From Geodermatophilus sp. DF01-2 (GTDB lineage: Bacteria > Actinomycetota > Actinomycetes > Mycobacteriales > Geodermatophilaceae): 64,000 bases of DNA. The notes under the pieces were generated by a model. That model searched no databases. It saw nothing but the letters and a program-made list of their open reading frames with translations, and was not told the DNA's origin. The number at the start of each line of letters is the position of its first letter. Position 1 is the stretch's first letter. The position numbers and the translations under genes were made by a program. The DNA lies in the NCBI RefSeq assembly GCF_004571065.1, contig NZ_SPQN01000001.1, forward strand, positions 62,001 through 126,000. Reading direction: 5' to 3'. Positions 17,963 through 26,227 of this stretch are shown piece after piece.

Positions 17963-19110
17963 GCCTCGCCCTTCGTCAGAACCATCGCGTTGGAGCAGTT
18001 CAAGGTCATGCCGCGGCCGGTGACCAGGCAGGTCTCGGCGCCCTGGACCTGACGCTCGCCGCCCTGGCCGCGCAGCTGGCGGACGCCCTCGACGATGTGC
18101 AGCCAGCCCTCCATGTAGGACTCCGAGAGGTTGCCGCCGGCGGTGTTCACCGGCAGCTCGCCGCCCAGCTGGATGCGGCCGCCCTCGACGAACGGGCCGG
18201 ACTCCCCCGGCTTGCAGAAGCCGGCGTGCTCCAACCACAGCAGCACGCTGATCGTGAAGTTGTCGTACAGCTGCGCGACGTCGATGTGCTGCGGGCCCAG
18301 GCCGGCCATCGCGTAGGCCCGGTCGAGCGCCTCCTTCTGGTGCGGGACGTACCACCAGTCCTCCCGCTCGAGGGTGCGGGTGGTGTACGCCTGGCCCATC
18401 CCGGAGATGAGCACCCGGGGCTGCTTGGCGTCCTTCGCCCGCTCGGCGGAGGTGACGATGATGCAGACGCCGCCGTCGCTGATCAGGCAGCAGTCGAGCA
18501 GGTGCAGCGGTTCGACGATGAACCGGGACGCCTGGTGGTCGGCGATCGTGATCGGGTCGCGCATGACCGCGTTCGGGTTCATCGACGCGTGTCTGCGGCA
18601 GGCGACGGCGACCTCGGCCAGCTGCTCGCTGGTGGTGCCGTACAGGGCCATGTGCCGGCTGGCGGCGACCGCGGAGTTGGCGGCGGCGCCCATCATCCCC
18701 CAGATGCCCCACGAGTCGCCCCAGCCCGAGGCCCGGTTGAACCGCGAGCCCCCGGTCTTGGCGGCGTCCCCGAAGACGCAGGCGACGGCGGTGGCGTGGC
18801 CGGACTCGACGGCCATCGCGGCCATCTGGACCAGCGCTCCCGCCGTGCCGCCGCCCATCGCCATGCTGCCGGTGAAGGCCGGGTCGATGCCCAGCGCCTC
18901 ACCGACCCGCAGGTAGTTCAGCGGTCCCTCGGGCGCGGTGGTGCCGGGGAAGGTGAGCAGGCCGTCGATGTCGTCCTTCTCCAGGCCGGAGTCGTCGAGA
19001 GCGGCCTTGAAGGCGTCCACCGCCAGGGAGAGCTGGGTCGATCCCGGCAGCTTCCCCTGGGGGGTGGCACCGACCCCGATGATCGCGGTGCGGTCCTTGA
19101 GCGAGTGCAT
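17959..19110 (-). CDS. Thiolase-fold protein of the SCP-x/Ltp type (lacks classical nucleophile)
   Basis: A 383-residue thiolase-superfamily protein (AIIGVGATPQGKLPG, SLAVDAFKAALDDSGL, LYDNFTISVLLWLEHAGFC, GGNLSESYMEG). At the position of the classical nucleophilic Cys the sequence reads SMAMGGGTAGAL, so no cysteine is present there. That is typical of Ltp-like proteins which, with a DUF35 partner, perform retro-aldol cleavage rather than Claisen thiolysis. The adjacent DUF35 gene supports this. The start was chosen at the ATG with the family-typical KDRTAIIGVG strand. Confidence 0.85.
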   Translation of the reverse strand: MHSLKDRTAIIGVGATPQGKLPGSTQLSLAVDAFKAALDDSGLEKDDIDGLLTFPGTTAPEGPLNYLRVGEALGIDPAFTGSMAMGGGTAGALVQMAAMAVESGHATAVACVFGDAAKTGGSRFNRASGWGDSWGIWGMMGAAANSAVAASRHMALYGTTSEQLAEVAVACRRHASMNPNAVMRDPITIADHQASRFIVEPLHLLDCCLISDGGVCIIVTSAERAKDAKQPRVLISGMGQAYTTRTLEREDWWYVPHQKEALDRAYAMAGLGPQHIDVAQLYDNFTISVLLWLEHAGFCKPGESGPFVEGGRIQLGGELPVNTAGGNLSESYMEGWLHIVEGVRQLRGQGGERQVQGAETCLVTGRGMTLNCSNAMVLTKGEA

Positions 19111-19163
19111 GCGTTCGGCCTCTTCTCCTCGTGCGTCCAGCGGATGTCGGTGGTGTGCGGGAG

Positions 19164-19940
19164 TCAGCGCCCGCGGTACTGCGGCGGTCGCTTCTCCTGG
19201 AAGGCCCGGCGTCCCTCGATGCGGTCCTCGGTGTCGCGCAGCAGGCCCCAGACGTAGTTCTCCAGGTCGACCGCGGTGTTCAACGGCAGGTCGGCGCCCT
19301 GCTGCACGAGGCGCTTGACCGCCCGCACCGACAGCGGCGCGTTGGCCGCGATCCGCCCGGCGATCTCCCGGGCCCGCGGCAGGAGCCCGTCGGGGGCGCA
19401 CAGCTCGCCGACCAGCCCGACCCGCCACGCCTCGGCGGCGTCGATGCGGTCACCGGTGAGCAGCATCTGCATGGCGGTGGAGGTGTTGATCATCCGGGGC
19501 AGCCGCTGGGTGCCGCCGGCGCCGGGGATGCTGCCCACGCGCACCTCGGAGAGCCCGAACGAGGCGGTCTCGGAGGCGATGCGGATGTCGCAGGCCAGGG
19601 CGAGCTCCAGCCCGCCGCCGACCGCCAGTCCGTTGATCGCGCAGATCAGCGGCTTGTCGGTCCGGAGGGTCGCCAGCAGGTGGTCCGAGGTCGCCCGGCC
19701 GAAGGTGCGCTGGGCGTAGGACTCCGGCGGCGGCGGGGTCTTCTTCAGGTCCGAGCCGACGCAGAACGCCCGGTCGCCGGCGCCGGTCAGCACCGCGACC
19801 CGGATCTCGTCGTCCTCGTGGACGCGCGTCCAGATCCGGCCGAGCTCCGCCCGCATCTCCGGATCGATGGCGTTGAGCGCCTCGGGCCGGTTCAGGACGA
19901 CTTCGGCGATCCCGTCCCGCACCGTGAAGTCGATGGTCAT
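19164..19940 (-). CDS. Enoyl-CoA hydratase/isomerase family protein (copy 1)
   Basis: A 258-residue crotonase-fold protein. Visible are LNRPEALNAIDPEMR, GAGDRAFCVGSDLK (oxyanion hole strand), AINGLAVGGGLELALACDIRIAS and the C-terminal EGRRAFQEKRPPQYRGR. The VRVGSIPGAGGTQRLPR segment carries the second catalytic region; the usual hydratase Glu pair is only partly evident. It lies in the same run as the LLM and thiolase genes with gaps of about 45-55 bp. Confidence 0.88.
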   Translation of the reverse strand: MTIDFTVRDGIAEVVLNRPEALNAIDPEMRAELGRIWTRVHEDDEIRVAVLTGAGDRAFCVGSDLKKTPPPPESYAQRTFGRATSDHLLATLRTDKPLICAINGLAVGGGLELALACDIRIASETASFGLSEVRVGSIPGAGGTQRLPRMINTSTAMQMLLTGDRIDAAEAWRVGLVGELCAPDGLLPRAREIAGRIAANAPLSVRAVKRLVQQGADLPLNTAVDLENYVWGLLRDTEDRIEGRRAFQEKRPPQYRGR

Positions 19941-19984
19941 GTGGTGGTCTGCGCCCTTCTGTGCGGCCGTGCGGCGGGGGTCCC

Positions 19985-20797
19985 TCAGGGGACGAGCGCG
20001 CGGATGGCCTCGAGATTGCGGTCGGTGTGCTCTGTCGTCCGCAGGATGACGTCGTCGAAGCCGAGCTCCTGCAGCCGGCCGAGCCGCTCGCGGGCCTGCC
20101 GCGGGCCGCACTCCAGCGAGAACGGCGCTCCCTCGGCCGGCGGCCTCTCCGGACCGTCGAGATCGACGGAGATGTTGGTGACCATCGCCCGGCTGCCGCC
20201 CGCGGCGCGGTAGAGCCCGATGCCCTCGGCCAACCGGCCGCCCTTGGCCGCGGAGCAGATCCAGCCGTCGAACTCCGCCGCCGCTCGACGGATCCAGCCG
20301 CTGCCGGTCCAGGCGCCGATGAGCATCCGTGGTCCCCCGGCGGTGGCCGGCCACGGGGTCAGGTCGACGCCTTCCGGCGGATCGCCGCGGAAGATGCGGC
20401 GCAGCAGGTCCACCGAGCCGGCGAAGGTGGCGAAGCGGTCCTCGTAGGAGGCACCGCAGGCCAGGAAGTCGTTGCGCGTGGAGCCGGCACCGACGCCGAG
20501 GGAGAGCCGGTCGCCGCAGATCAGGTGGGTGGTCATCACCCGGTGGGCCACCTCGACCGGCTGGCGGATGCCGAGCTGGAGGATGCAGCTGCCCAGCTCG
20601 ATCCGCTCGGTCACCGTGCCGGCCACCGCCAGCGCGGTGAGCGGATCGGGGAGGACGAAGCCCCGGTTGAGCGCGTCGAACACCCACGCGCCGTCGAAGC
20701 CGGTGCGCTCGATCCGCCGGGCGCCCTCGGCCAGGCTCGTCGACGTGAGCGGCCCACCACCGGCTTCGTTCCGCGGCAGGATCATGCCGACCCGCAT
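19985..20797 (-). CDS. LLM-class flavin/F420-dependent oxidoreductase
   Basis: A 270-residue TIM-barrel protein with MRVGMILPRNEAGGGP, ARRIERTGFDGAWVFDALNRG, ERIELGSCILQLGIRQPVEVAH, GDRLSLGVGAGSTRNDFLACG and FDDVILRTTEH. It belongs to the bacterial luciferase family, probably F420-linked. It is shorter than the other two LLM proteins of the window (about 340 residues). It is preceded by a strong hairpin separating it from the orphan tctC. Confidence 0.82.
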   Translation of the reverse strand: MRVGMILPRNEAGGGPLTSTSLAEGARRIERTGFDGAWVFDALNRGFVLPDPLTALAVAGTVTERIELGSCILQLGIRQPVEVAHRVMTTHLICGDRLSLGVGAGSTRNDFLACGASYEDRFATFAGSVDLLRRIFRGDPPEGVDLTPWPATAGGPRMLIGAWTGSGWIRRAAAEFDGWICSAAKGGRLAEGIGLYRAAGGSRAMVTNISVDLDGPERPPAEGAPFSLECGPRQARERLGRLQELGFDDVILRTTEHTDRNLEAIRALVP

Positions 20798-20842
20798 TCC
20801 ACGTCCCCTTCTCACGATGGTCCGCCCCCTCCCTCCGGGGAA

Positions 20843-20873
20843 GGGCGGCGCCCGCGGAGGTCGGGCGCCGCCC
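20843..20873 (-). terminator. 12-bp perfect hairpin downstream of orphan tctC
   Basis: Arms GGGCGGCGCCCG and CGGGCGCCGCCC pair perfectly around a 7-nt loop, 57 bp beyond the tctC stop on the - strand and before the next gene start at 20797. There is no U-tract, which is common for high-GC actinobacterial terminators. It may stop or attenuate transcription so that the binding protein is made in excess over the downstream enzymes. Confidence 0.6.
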
Positions 20874-20929
20874 GCGAGCGACGCAGGCGGCGCCCGACCG
20901 GGCCCTCCAGGCGTTGGGTCGATCCCCGG

Positions 20930-21943
20930 TCAGCCCTCGACGATGTCGAGCAGGGGCTGGTACCGCTCGCGGTACTCCTGGATGTTCTCGCGGACGTCGT
21001 CGGTGGTGATGGGGTTGAGGATGTAGCCGTTCTCCTCGGCGAACGTGGCGAACTCGTCGGACTGGACGATCTCCTCGGAGCAGGAGACGAGCGTGTCGAG
21101 CACGTCGTCGGGCAGACCGTTCGGCGCGATCGTGTAGTACGAGACGGGCAGCGACGCGTCTTCGTACCCGGCGTCATCGGTGGTCTGTGCGTCCGGGAAC
21201 GCGTAGTAGGGCTCGTCGTAGAACACGCCGAGGACGCGCAGCTCACCGGCCTCGACCTGCGCCTGCACGCTGGGCGCGTAGCCGGCGTTGGCCTCGACCT
21301 CACCGCCGAGCAGCGCCACGAGCGCCTCGCCACCACCACCGGTGAACGGCACGCTCGTGAGCTCGATGCCGGCCGCCCGGTTCAGCTGCTGGACGTTCAG
21401 ATCGGGAGTGGTGCCCGCACCGGACACGGACACGCGCAGGGAGCCCGGATTGGCCTCCGCTGCCTGGATGAACTCCTCGAGGTTCTGCCACGGCGCGTCG
21501 GCCCGGACGGTGAGGACCGTCGGCAGGTCCGCCAGCTTGATCAGCGGCTGGTAGTCCTCGGCCGAGTCGTAGGGCAGCTGCTCCCCCATGAGCAGCGGCT
21601 GCAGGCCGACGGCGCTGCTGGTCGTCAGTCCGAGGGTATAGCCGTCCGGTTCTGCCGTGACGATGGCGCCGGTGCCGATCGTGGCCGAGGCGCCCGGCCG
21701 GTTCTCGACGACCACGCCGGTGCCCAGGCACTCCTCCAGCCCCATGGCGTACTGCCGGCCGATGGGATCCGTGGAACCACCCGTGTCGTACGGGATGATG
21801 TAGGTGATCTCCCGCTCGGGGTAGCCGCTGGCGGGCTGGGCGGCGGCACCGCCGTCCGCGCCGGCGTCGTCGCCGCCCCCGCAGCCCGCGAGCAGGAGTG
21901 CTCCGGCCGCCGTCGCAGCGGTCACCAGACGGAATCGAGTCAT
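20930..21943 (-). CDS. tctC: Tripartite tricarboxylate transporter substrate-binding lipoprotein (TctC/Bug family), orphan
   Basis: A 337-residue lipoprotein. The signal peptide ends in LLLAGCGGG with the lipobox Cys at about residue 21. Binding-protein segments include REITYIIPYDTGGSTDPIGRQ, VVVENRPGASATIGT, LPTVLTVRADAPW and FTGGGGEALVALLGGEV. TctC-type proteins capture carboxylates outside the membrane and deliver them to TctAB. No tctAB lies next to it; the nearest pair is at 36462-38530. The ATG was chosen for its AGGAGAG Shine-Dalgarno. It heads the leftward catabolic run. Confidence 0.9.
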   Translation of the reverse strand: MTRFRLVTAATAAGALLLAGCGGGDDAGADGGAAAQPASGYPEREITYIIPYDTGGSTDPIGRQYAMGLEECLGTGVVVENRPGASATIGTGAIVTAEPDGYTLGLTTSSAVGLQPLLMGEQLPYDSAEDYQPLIKLADLPTVLTVRADAPWQNLEEFIQAAEANPGSLRVSVSGAGTTPDLNVQQLNRAAGIELTSVPFTGGGGEALVALLGGEVEANAGYAPSVQAQVEAGELRVLGVFYDEPYYAFPDAQTTDDAGYEDASLPVSYYTIAPNGLPDDVLDTLVSCSEEIVQSDEFATFAEENGYILNPITTDDVRENIQEYRERYQPLLDIVEG

Positions 21944-22302
21944 CAGGTCTCTCCTCATCGACGTCAAGCCGGCCGTCGTACGAACGGCGTGCGTACGGAT
22001 CTGTGCTGGTGCCGGGGAAGCAGTACTGACACGGGCGGCGCGACTGCGTACAGTTCCGCCATGGAGTCCGAGTGTCGAACTTTTGTCCGGCATCCGAACA
22101 CTTTCCACGGTAGGCGTGCTCCACATCACATGTCAAGCGCCCGGGACGGGAGGGGCGGTGGACACCTCCCGTCGGCCCGACCGAGCACGCCGAGGAGGAC
22201 CCGCGACGACACCCCGTCCCTCCTGGGTGGCCGGCCGGCCGACGGCGAGCAGAAGATGACCGGAACGGGCCGAGCACCCGGCGGTCCAGGAGGAGGACAG
22301 GC
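21944..22302. other. 359-bp divergent intergenic region (tctC promoter side / Nudix promoter side)
   Basis: No gene is evident. The part proximal to tctC is less GC-rich than the surrounding coding sequence and includes an imperfect palindrome at 22084-22100. It should contain the promoter of the long tctC-led run (- strand) and of the Nudix gene (+ strand). Clear -35/-10 pairs could not be assigned by eye. Confidence 0.5.
22084..22100. promoter_or_regulatory. Imperfect palindrome TGTCCGG-CAT-CCGAACA upstream of tctC
   Basis: Seven-base arms match at six of seven positions around a 3-nt centre, about 140 bp upstream of the tctC start. The size and arm/spacer pattern are compatible with an IclR- or GntR-type operator. 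A related half-site (GTGTCGAAC) lies 14-20 bp away. No second full copy was found in the window, so the regulator is unknown. Confidence 0.35.
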
Positions 22303-23160
22303 ATGGCCGGATCCCCGACCGACCCGATGGAGCAGATCCGCCGGTACCTCGACGGCGCCGTCGACGTCGTCGAACCGCGGGACGCGGCGACCGTGGTGCT
22401 GCTGCGCGACGGTGCCCGAGGCCTCGAGGTCTACCTGCTGAGACGCCGGACCTCGATGGCCTTCGGGGCCGGCATGCACGTCTTCCCCGGAGGATCCGTC
22501 GACGCGCGGGACCGCGACGCATCGATAGGCTGGGTCGGCCCCGACCCCTCCGTGTGGGCTCGGCAGCTGTCCTGCGACACCGACCTGGCCAGGGCGCTCG
22601 TGTGTGCCGCCGTGCGGGAGACCTTCGAGGAATCGGGGATCCTGCTCGCCTCGCACGCCGGCGGCGCGATGGTGGGCGACACGACCGGCGACGACTGGGA
22701 GGCCGACCGGTTGGCGCTCGTCGACGGCGCGACGTCCTTCAGCGAGTTCCTCGCCCGCCGGTCCCTCGTGCTGAGGGCGGATCTGCTGCGCAGCTGGGCG
22801 CACTGGATCACACCCGAGTGGTCCAGCCGTCGTTTCGACACCCGGTTCTTCGTGGCGGCGCTGCCCGGGAAGCAGCAGACCAGGGACGTCGGCGGGGAGG
22901 CCGACCACGTCACCTGGCTCCCGGTCGCGGAGGCCCTGGCGCTGCACCGGGACGGCGCGCTGACCGTGATGACGGCCACCGCCACCACGCTGCGCGAGCT
23001 GTCCGGCTTCGCCACCGTGGCCTCGGTGCTGGCCGCCGAGCGCCGGATCCGGCCGATCATGAGACGCGCGGCCGTCGTCGACGGCGAGGTGCGCCTGGTC
23101 CACGACACCGCGGAGGATCCATTGCCCACCGCCAGCCCGCCCGAGCCGCCTGCGGCCTGA
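22303..23160 (+). CDS. NUDT19-like Nudix hydrolase
   Basis: A 285-residue Nudix protein of the NUDT19/RP2 type. VVLLRDGARGLEVYLLRR leads into HVFPGGSVD, and the catalytic helix AAVRETFEESGILL follows only after an insertion of about 40 residues, as is typical for this subgroup. WITPEWSSRRFDTRFFVAALP is also characteristic. NUDT19 enzymes hydrolyse CoA and acyl-CoA to 3',5'-ADP and a phosphopantetheine. That would suit a CoA-rich catabolic island, but the function here is inferred. A strong AGGAGGAGG ribosome binding site precedes the ATG. Confidence 0.83.
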   Translation: MAGSPTDPMEQIRRYLDGAVDVVEPRDAATVVLLRDGARGLEVYLLRRRTSMAFGAGMHVFPGGSVDARDRDASIGWVGPDPSVWARQLSCDTDLARALVCAAVRETFEESGILLASHAGGAMVGDTTGDDWEADRLALVDGATSFSEFLARRSLVLRADLLRSWAHWITPEWSSRRFDTRFFVAALPGKQQTRDVGGEADHVTWLPVAEALALHRDGALTVMTATATTLRELSGFATVASVLAAERRIRPIMRRAAVVDGEVRLVHDTAEDPLPTASPPEPPAA

Positions 23161-23195
23161 GCCCCGGCGGGCGGCCGACCCCGCCCACCGCGGGA

Positions 23196-23984
23196 TCAGT
23201 CGCAGCGCGCCGACATCCCGCCGTCCACCACCAGCTCGGTGCCGGTGACGAAGCGGGCCTCGTCGGAGGCGAGGAAGAGCGCGGCCGCCGCGGTGTCGCG
23301 CCCGTCGCCCATGAAGCCCAGCGGGATGCGGGCCTGCCGCTGGGCGAGCAGCCTCTCGACGTCTCCGCCGGCCCGCTGGCCGGCCAGCCGGGCCTCGACC
23401 ATCGGCGTGTGCATCTGCCCCGGCACCACGGTGTTCGCGCGGATCCCGTCGGGCGCGTGCTGGACGGCGACCGCGCGGGTGAACGCGATGACCCCGGCCT
23501 TCGACGCGGAGTAGCCCACCTGGGCCGCGCCGGTCCACCGGATGCCGGAGGTCGACGCGGTGTTCACGATCGCTCCCCGCCCGGCCTCGACCATCAGCGG
23601 CAGCACCGCCTTGCAGGTGAGGAAGGTGCTCGTCAGGTTGAAGTCGAGCTGCTCGTGCCAGAGCTGCTCGGTCATCTCGATCGCCCCGCCGGCCCGGGAC
23701 CCGCCGACGTTGTTGAGCAGCACGTCCGGGGTGCCCAGCGTCTCGGTGCACGAGGCCACCATCGCGGCGACGGCGGCGGAGTCGGTGACGTCGCAGACGT
23801 GGGGCCGAATCTCGCCACCGCGCTCGGCGACGGCGGCCAGGGTCTCCTCGAGCGCCTGCTCGTCCAGGTCCACGGCCAGCACCCGCGCGCCCTCCGCGGC
23901 GAACAGGACGGCGGCGGCCCGGCCGTTGCCCCACCCCGGCCCGACGCTCCCGGCGCCCGTGACGATCGCGACCTTCCCCGACAT
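23196..23984 (-). CDS. Short-chain dehydrogenase/reductase with intact catalytic Tyr-Lys
   Basis: A 262-residue classical SDR. Motifs are KVAIVTGAGSVGPGWGNGRA (cofactor loop with an unusual insertion), LLNNVGGSRAGG, VNTASTSGIRW, YSASKAGVIAFTRAVA with the catalytic Tyr and Lys, and FVTGTELVVDGG at the C-terminus. It probably oxidises or reduces a hydroxyl on a CoA or acid intermediate. ATG at 23984 gives the family-typical start; ATG codons at 23996 and 24008 are alternatives, the latter lying close to the motif at 24014 and possibly leaderless. Confidence 0.87.
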   Translation of the reverse strand: MSGKVAIVTGAGSVGPGWGNGRAAAVLFAAEGARVLAVDLDEQALEETLAAVAERGGEIRPHVCDVTDSAAVAAMVASCTETLGTPDVLLNNVGGSRAGGAIEMTEQLWHEQLDFNLTSTFLTCKAVLPLMVEAGRGAIVNTASTSGIRWTGAAQVGYSASKAGVIAFTRAVAVQHAPDGIRANTVVPGQMHTPMVEARLAGQRAGGDVERLLAQRQARIPLGFMGDGRDTAAAALFLASDEARFVTGTELVVDGGMSARCD

Positions 23985-24013
23985 CCGTCCACCCATGGCG
24001 CAGAACATACTCA

Positions 24014-24025
24014 ACATTCTGTAGG
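24014..24025 (+). promoter_or_regulatory. Shared 12-mer motif (ACATTCTGTAGG) in the SDR/AbrB divergent gap
   Basis: One of eight occurrences of an ATYCTRTA-type motif, located between the SDR start (-) and the AbrB-family transporter start (24102, +). It differs from the copy at 33075 by one base. On the - strand it contains TACAGAAT, so a -10-like role for the SDR promoter is the alternative. Confidence 0.5.
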
Positions 24026-24101
24026 TTCCTGGCGGAACGGTCCGGAGCGGAGGTGGCGTGGGAACGAGCCGCACCCCGCCCGCCCGGACGGCCGGAGCCC
24101 T

Positions 24102-25139
24102 GTGAGGACCACTGTCCGGCTGGCCCTCTTCGCGGCCGCCACCTCCGTGCTCGCCGTCGGCCTGGACCGGCTCGGGTTCCCCGCCCCACCCCTGTTCGCC
24201 GGCCTCGCCGTGGGGCTGGCCCACGCCCTGACCAGCCGGCACGAGCTCCAGGTCCCGGCGCTGGCCGCCACCGCCGGTCAAGCCGTCGTCGGCGTGCTCA
24301 TGGGCGTGCTCATCCAGCCCTCGACCCTGACGACGCTGGCCGGCTACTGGCTGCCGATCACCGCGATCACCCTGGCCACGCTGCTGCTCACCGTGCTGGC
24401 CGGCCTCGCGCTGGCCCGCTTCACGCCGCTGGACCGCACCACCGCCGCGTTCGGCATGATCGCCGGCGGGGCAGCGGGGATCGTGGCGGTCAGCGACGAG
24501 CTGGGCGCCGACGGCCGGCTGGTGGCCGTGCTGCAGTACCTGCGGGTGCTCATGATCGTCGTCCTCATGCCGGTGGCCGCCGTCGTCCTGTTCGGCGGCT
24601 CGGGCCAGCAGGCCGCCCCGCCCGGCGGCGAGCGCCTCGCCTGGCCGGTCGGGGTGGCCGCCGTCCTCGGAATCGGCGTGGTCGGCGCCTGGGCCGGCCG
24701 GCTGGCACGGCTGCCGGCACCCAACCTGCTCGGGCCGCTGGTGGTGGCCGGCACGCTGGCCGCCTTCGACGTGCCGCTGGCCGCATCCGTCCCCGCGCTG
24801 CTGCCCGCGGCGGCCTTCGCCGTCATCGGTGCCCAGGTCGGCCTGCGCTTCACCCGCAGCACGCTGCGCACCATCCGGCACATCCTGCCGATCGCCACCG
24901 CGCTGATCGTGGGGCTGATCCTCGCCAGCGGCGGGCTCGGCGTCGCGCTCAGTGCCGTGGCCGGCCTCTCACCGCTGGACGGGTACCTCGCCACGACACC
25001 CGGCGGGATCTTCGTCGTGCTCGCGCTGGCCGCCGGCTCCGACGCGAACAGCACCGTCGTCCTCGCCGTCCAGGTGCTGCGGATGCTGGTCATGCTGCTG
25101 GCCGGCCCGCCCCTGGCCCGGCTGCTCCGCGAGCGCTGA
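24102..25139 (+). CDS. AbrB family membrane protein (putative transporter)
   Basis: A 345-residue hydrophobic protein with about ten predicted membrane segments. It has the internally repeated AbrB-family pattern: GFPAPPLFAGLAVGLAHA and AFGMIAGGAAGIVAVSDELGAD in the first half, RLPAPNLLGPLVVAG and LDGYLATTPGGIFVVLALA in the second. Such proteins were once labelled ammonia monooxygenase; they are probably small-molecule transporters or regulators. It is encoded next to carboxylate catabolism genes. The GTG start is preceded by GGAG. Confidence 0.83.
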   Translation: MRTTVRLALFAAATSVLAVGLDRLGFPAPPLFAGLAVGLAHALTSRHELQVPALAATAGQAVVGVLMGVLIQPSTLTTLAGYWLPITAITLATLLLTVLAGLALARFTPLDRTTAAFGMIAGGAAGIVAVSDELGADGRLVAVLQYLRVLMIVVLMPVAAVVLFGGSGQQAAPPGGERLAWPVGVAAVLGIGVVGAWAGRLARLPAPNLLGPLVVAGTLAAFDVPLAASVPALLPAAAFAVIGAQVGLRFTRSTLRTIRHILPIATALIVGLILASGGLGVALSAVAGLSPLDGYLATTPGGIFVVLALAAGSDANSTVVLAVQVLRMLVMLLAGPPLARLLRER

Positions 25140-25144
25140 GGCCG

Positions 25145-26227
25145 CTACCGCCCGCGGATCGCGGCCACGACCGCGTCGGTGAAGGCGACCGTGCCGGCCG
25201 CCCCGCCGACGTCGCGGGTGGCGATCCCCTCCGCGAGGACCACGTCGACCATCCGCTCCATCGTCGCCGCGGCCTCCCGGGCGGCGGGGTCGGCGTGCCG
25301 GTCGCCGAGCCAGGCCAGCAGCATCGCGGCCGACACGATCATCCCGACCGGGTTCGCGAGGTCCTGCCCGGCGATGTCCGGGGCCGAGCCGTGCGCCGCC
25401 TGCGCCATGGCGTGCCGGTCACCGGCATTGACGCTGCCCGACATGCCCAGCGCCCCGACCAGCTCACCGGCGAGGTCGGAGAGGGTGTCACCGAAGAGGT
25501 TCTCGGTGACCACGACGTCGAACTGCTCGGGATGGCGCACCAGCCGCGCGGCCATCGCGTCGAACAGCACGGTCTCCAGCCGGACCCCGGGATGCTCCGC
25601 CGCCGCGGCCTCGCACTCCTCCACCCACAGCCCGAACGCCTGACGCAGCACGTTGCCCTTGTGGACGAGGGTGACGTGCTGCCTGCGGCCCTCGGCGAGC
25701 TCGAACGCCAGCCGCACCACCCGGCGGATCGCCTCCCGGGAGAACTTGCCGACCACCAGGGCCAGGTCCGGCGTCGGCATGAACTCACCGGAGCCGACGG
25801 CCATGCTGCGGTCGGCGTAGAAGCCCTCGCTGTTCTCCCGCGCGATCAGCAGGTCCACGTCCGCCACCCGGCTGGGGACGCCGGGCCGGTTCCGGCTGGG
25901 GCGCAGGTTGGCGTAGAGCCCGAACGCGCTCCGGAGCTCCCCGCCGGGCACCCGGGCGCCGCTGGCCCGCCACCCGGCCGGGTAGGACTCGCTGTCGTGG
26001 GGCCCGGCCAGCCACCCGTCGCACCCGGTCAGCGCGGTCTTGGTGTGCTCCGGCAGGGCGGCGCCGTGCTCGGCCAGCGCCGCCGCGCCCATCGGCAGGT
26101 CCAGCCAGGTGACCGGCGGCGCCCCGGCGCGGTCCAGCGCCGCGTCCAGCACGCGCCGCGCAGCCGGGACGATCTCCGGTCCGATGCCGTCACCCAGCAG
26201 GCAGCCCAGCCGGTACGTACGGGTCAT
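25145..26227 (-). CDS. Isopropylmalate/isocitrate/tartrate dehydrogenase family protein
   Basis: A 360-residue beta-decarboxylating dehydrogenase. Segments are LGDGIGPEIVPAARRVLDAAL, YANLRPSRNRPGV, LLIARENSEGFYADRS, HKGNVLRQ, VTENLFGDTLSDLAGELVGALGMSGS with the metal-binding Asp residues, and HGSAPDIAGQDLANPVG. It oxidises and decarboxylates a 2-hydroxy di- or tricarboxylic acid with NAD(P). It is the last gene of an operon with a citryl-CoA-lyase-like gene (ATGA overlap), so it may process a malate or tartrate derivative. Substrate unknown. Confidence 0.86.
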   Translation of the reverse strand: MTRTYRLGCLLGDGIGPEIVPAARRVLDAALDRAGAPPVTWLDLPMGAAALAEHGAALPEHTKTALTGCDGWLAGPHDSESYPAGWRASGARVPGGELRSAFGLYANLRPSRNRPGVPSRVADVDLLIARENSEGFYADRSMAVGSGEFMPTPDLALVVGKFSREAIRRVVRLAFELAEGRRQHVTLVHKGNVLRQAFGLWVEECEAAAAEHPGVRLETVLFDAMAARLVRHPEQFDVVVTENLFGDTLSDLAGELVGALGMSGSVNAGDRHAMAQAAHGSAPDIAGQDLANPVGMIVSAAMLLAWLGDRHADPAAREAAATMERMVDVVLAEGIATRDVGGAAGTVAFTDAVVAAIRGR

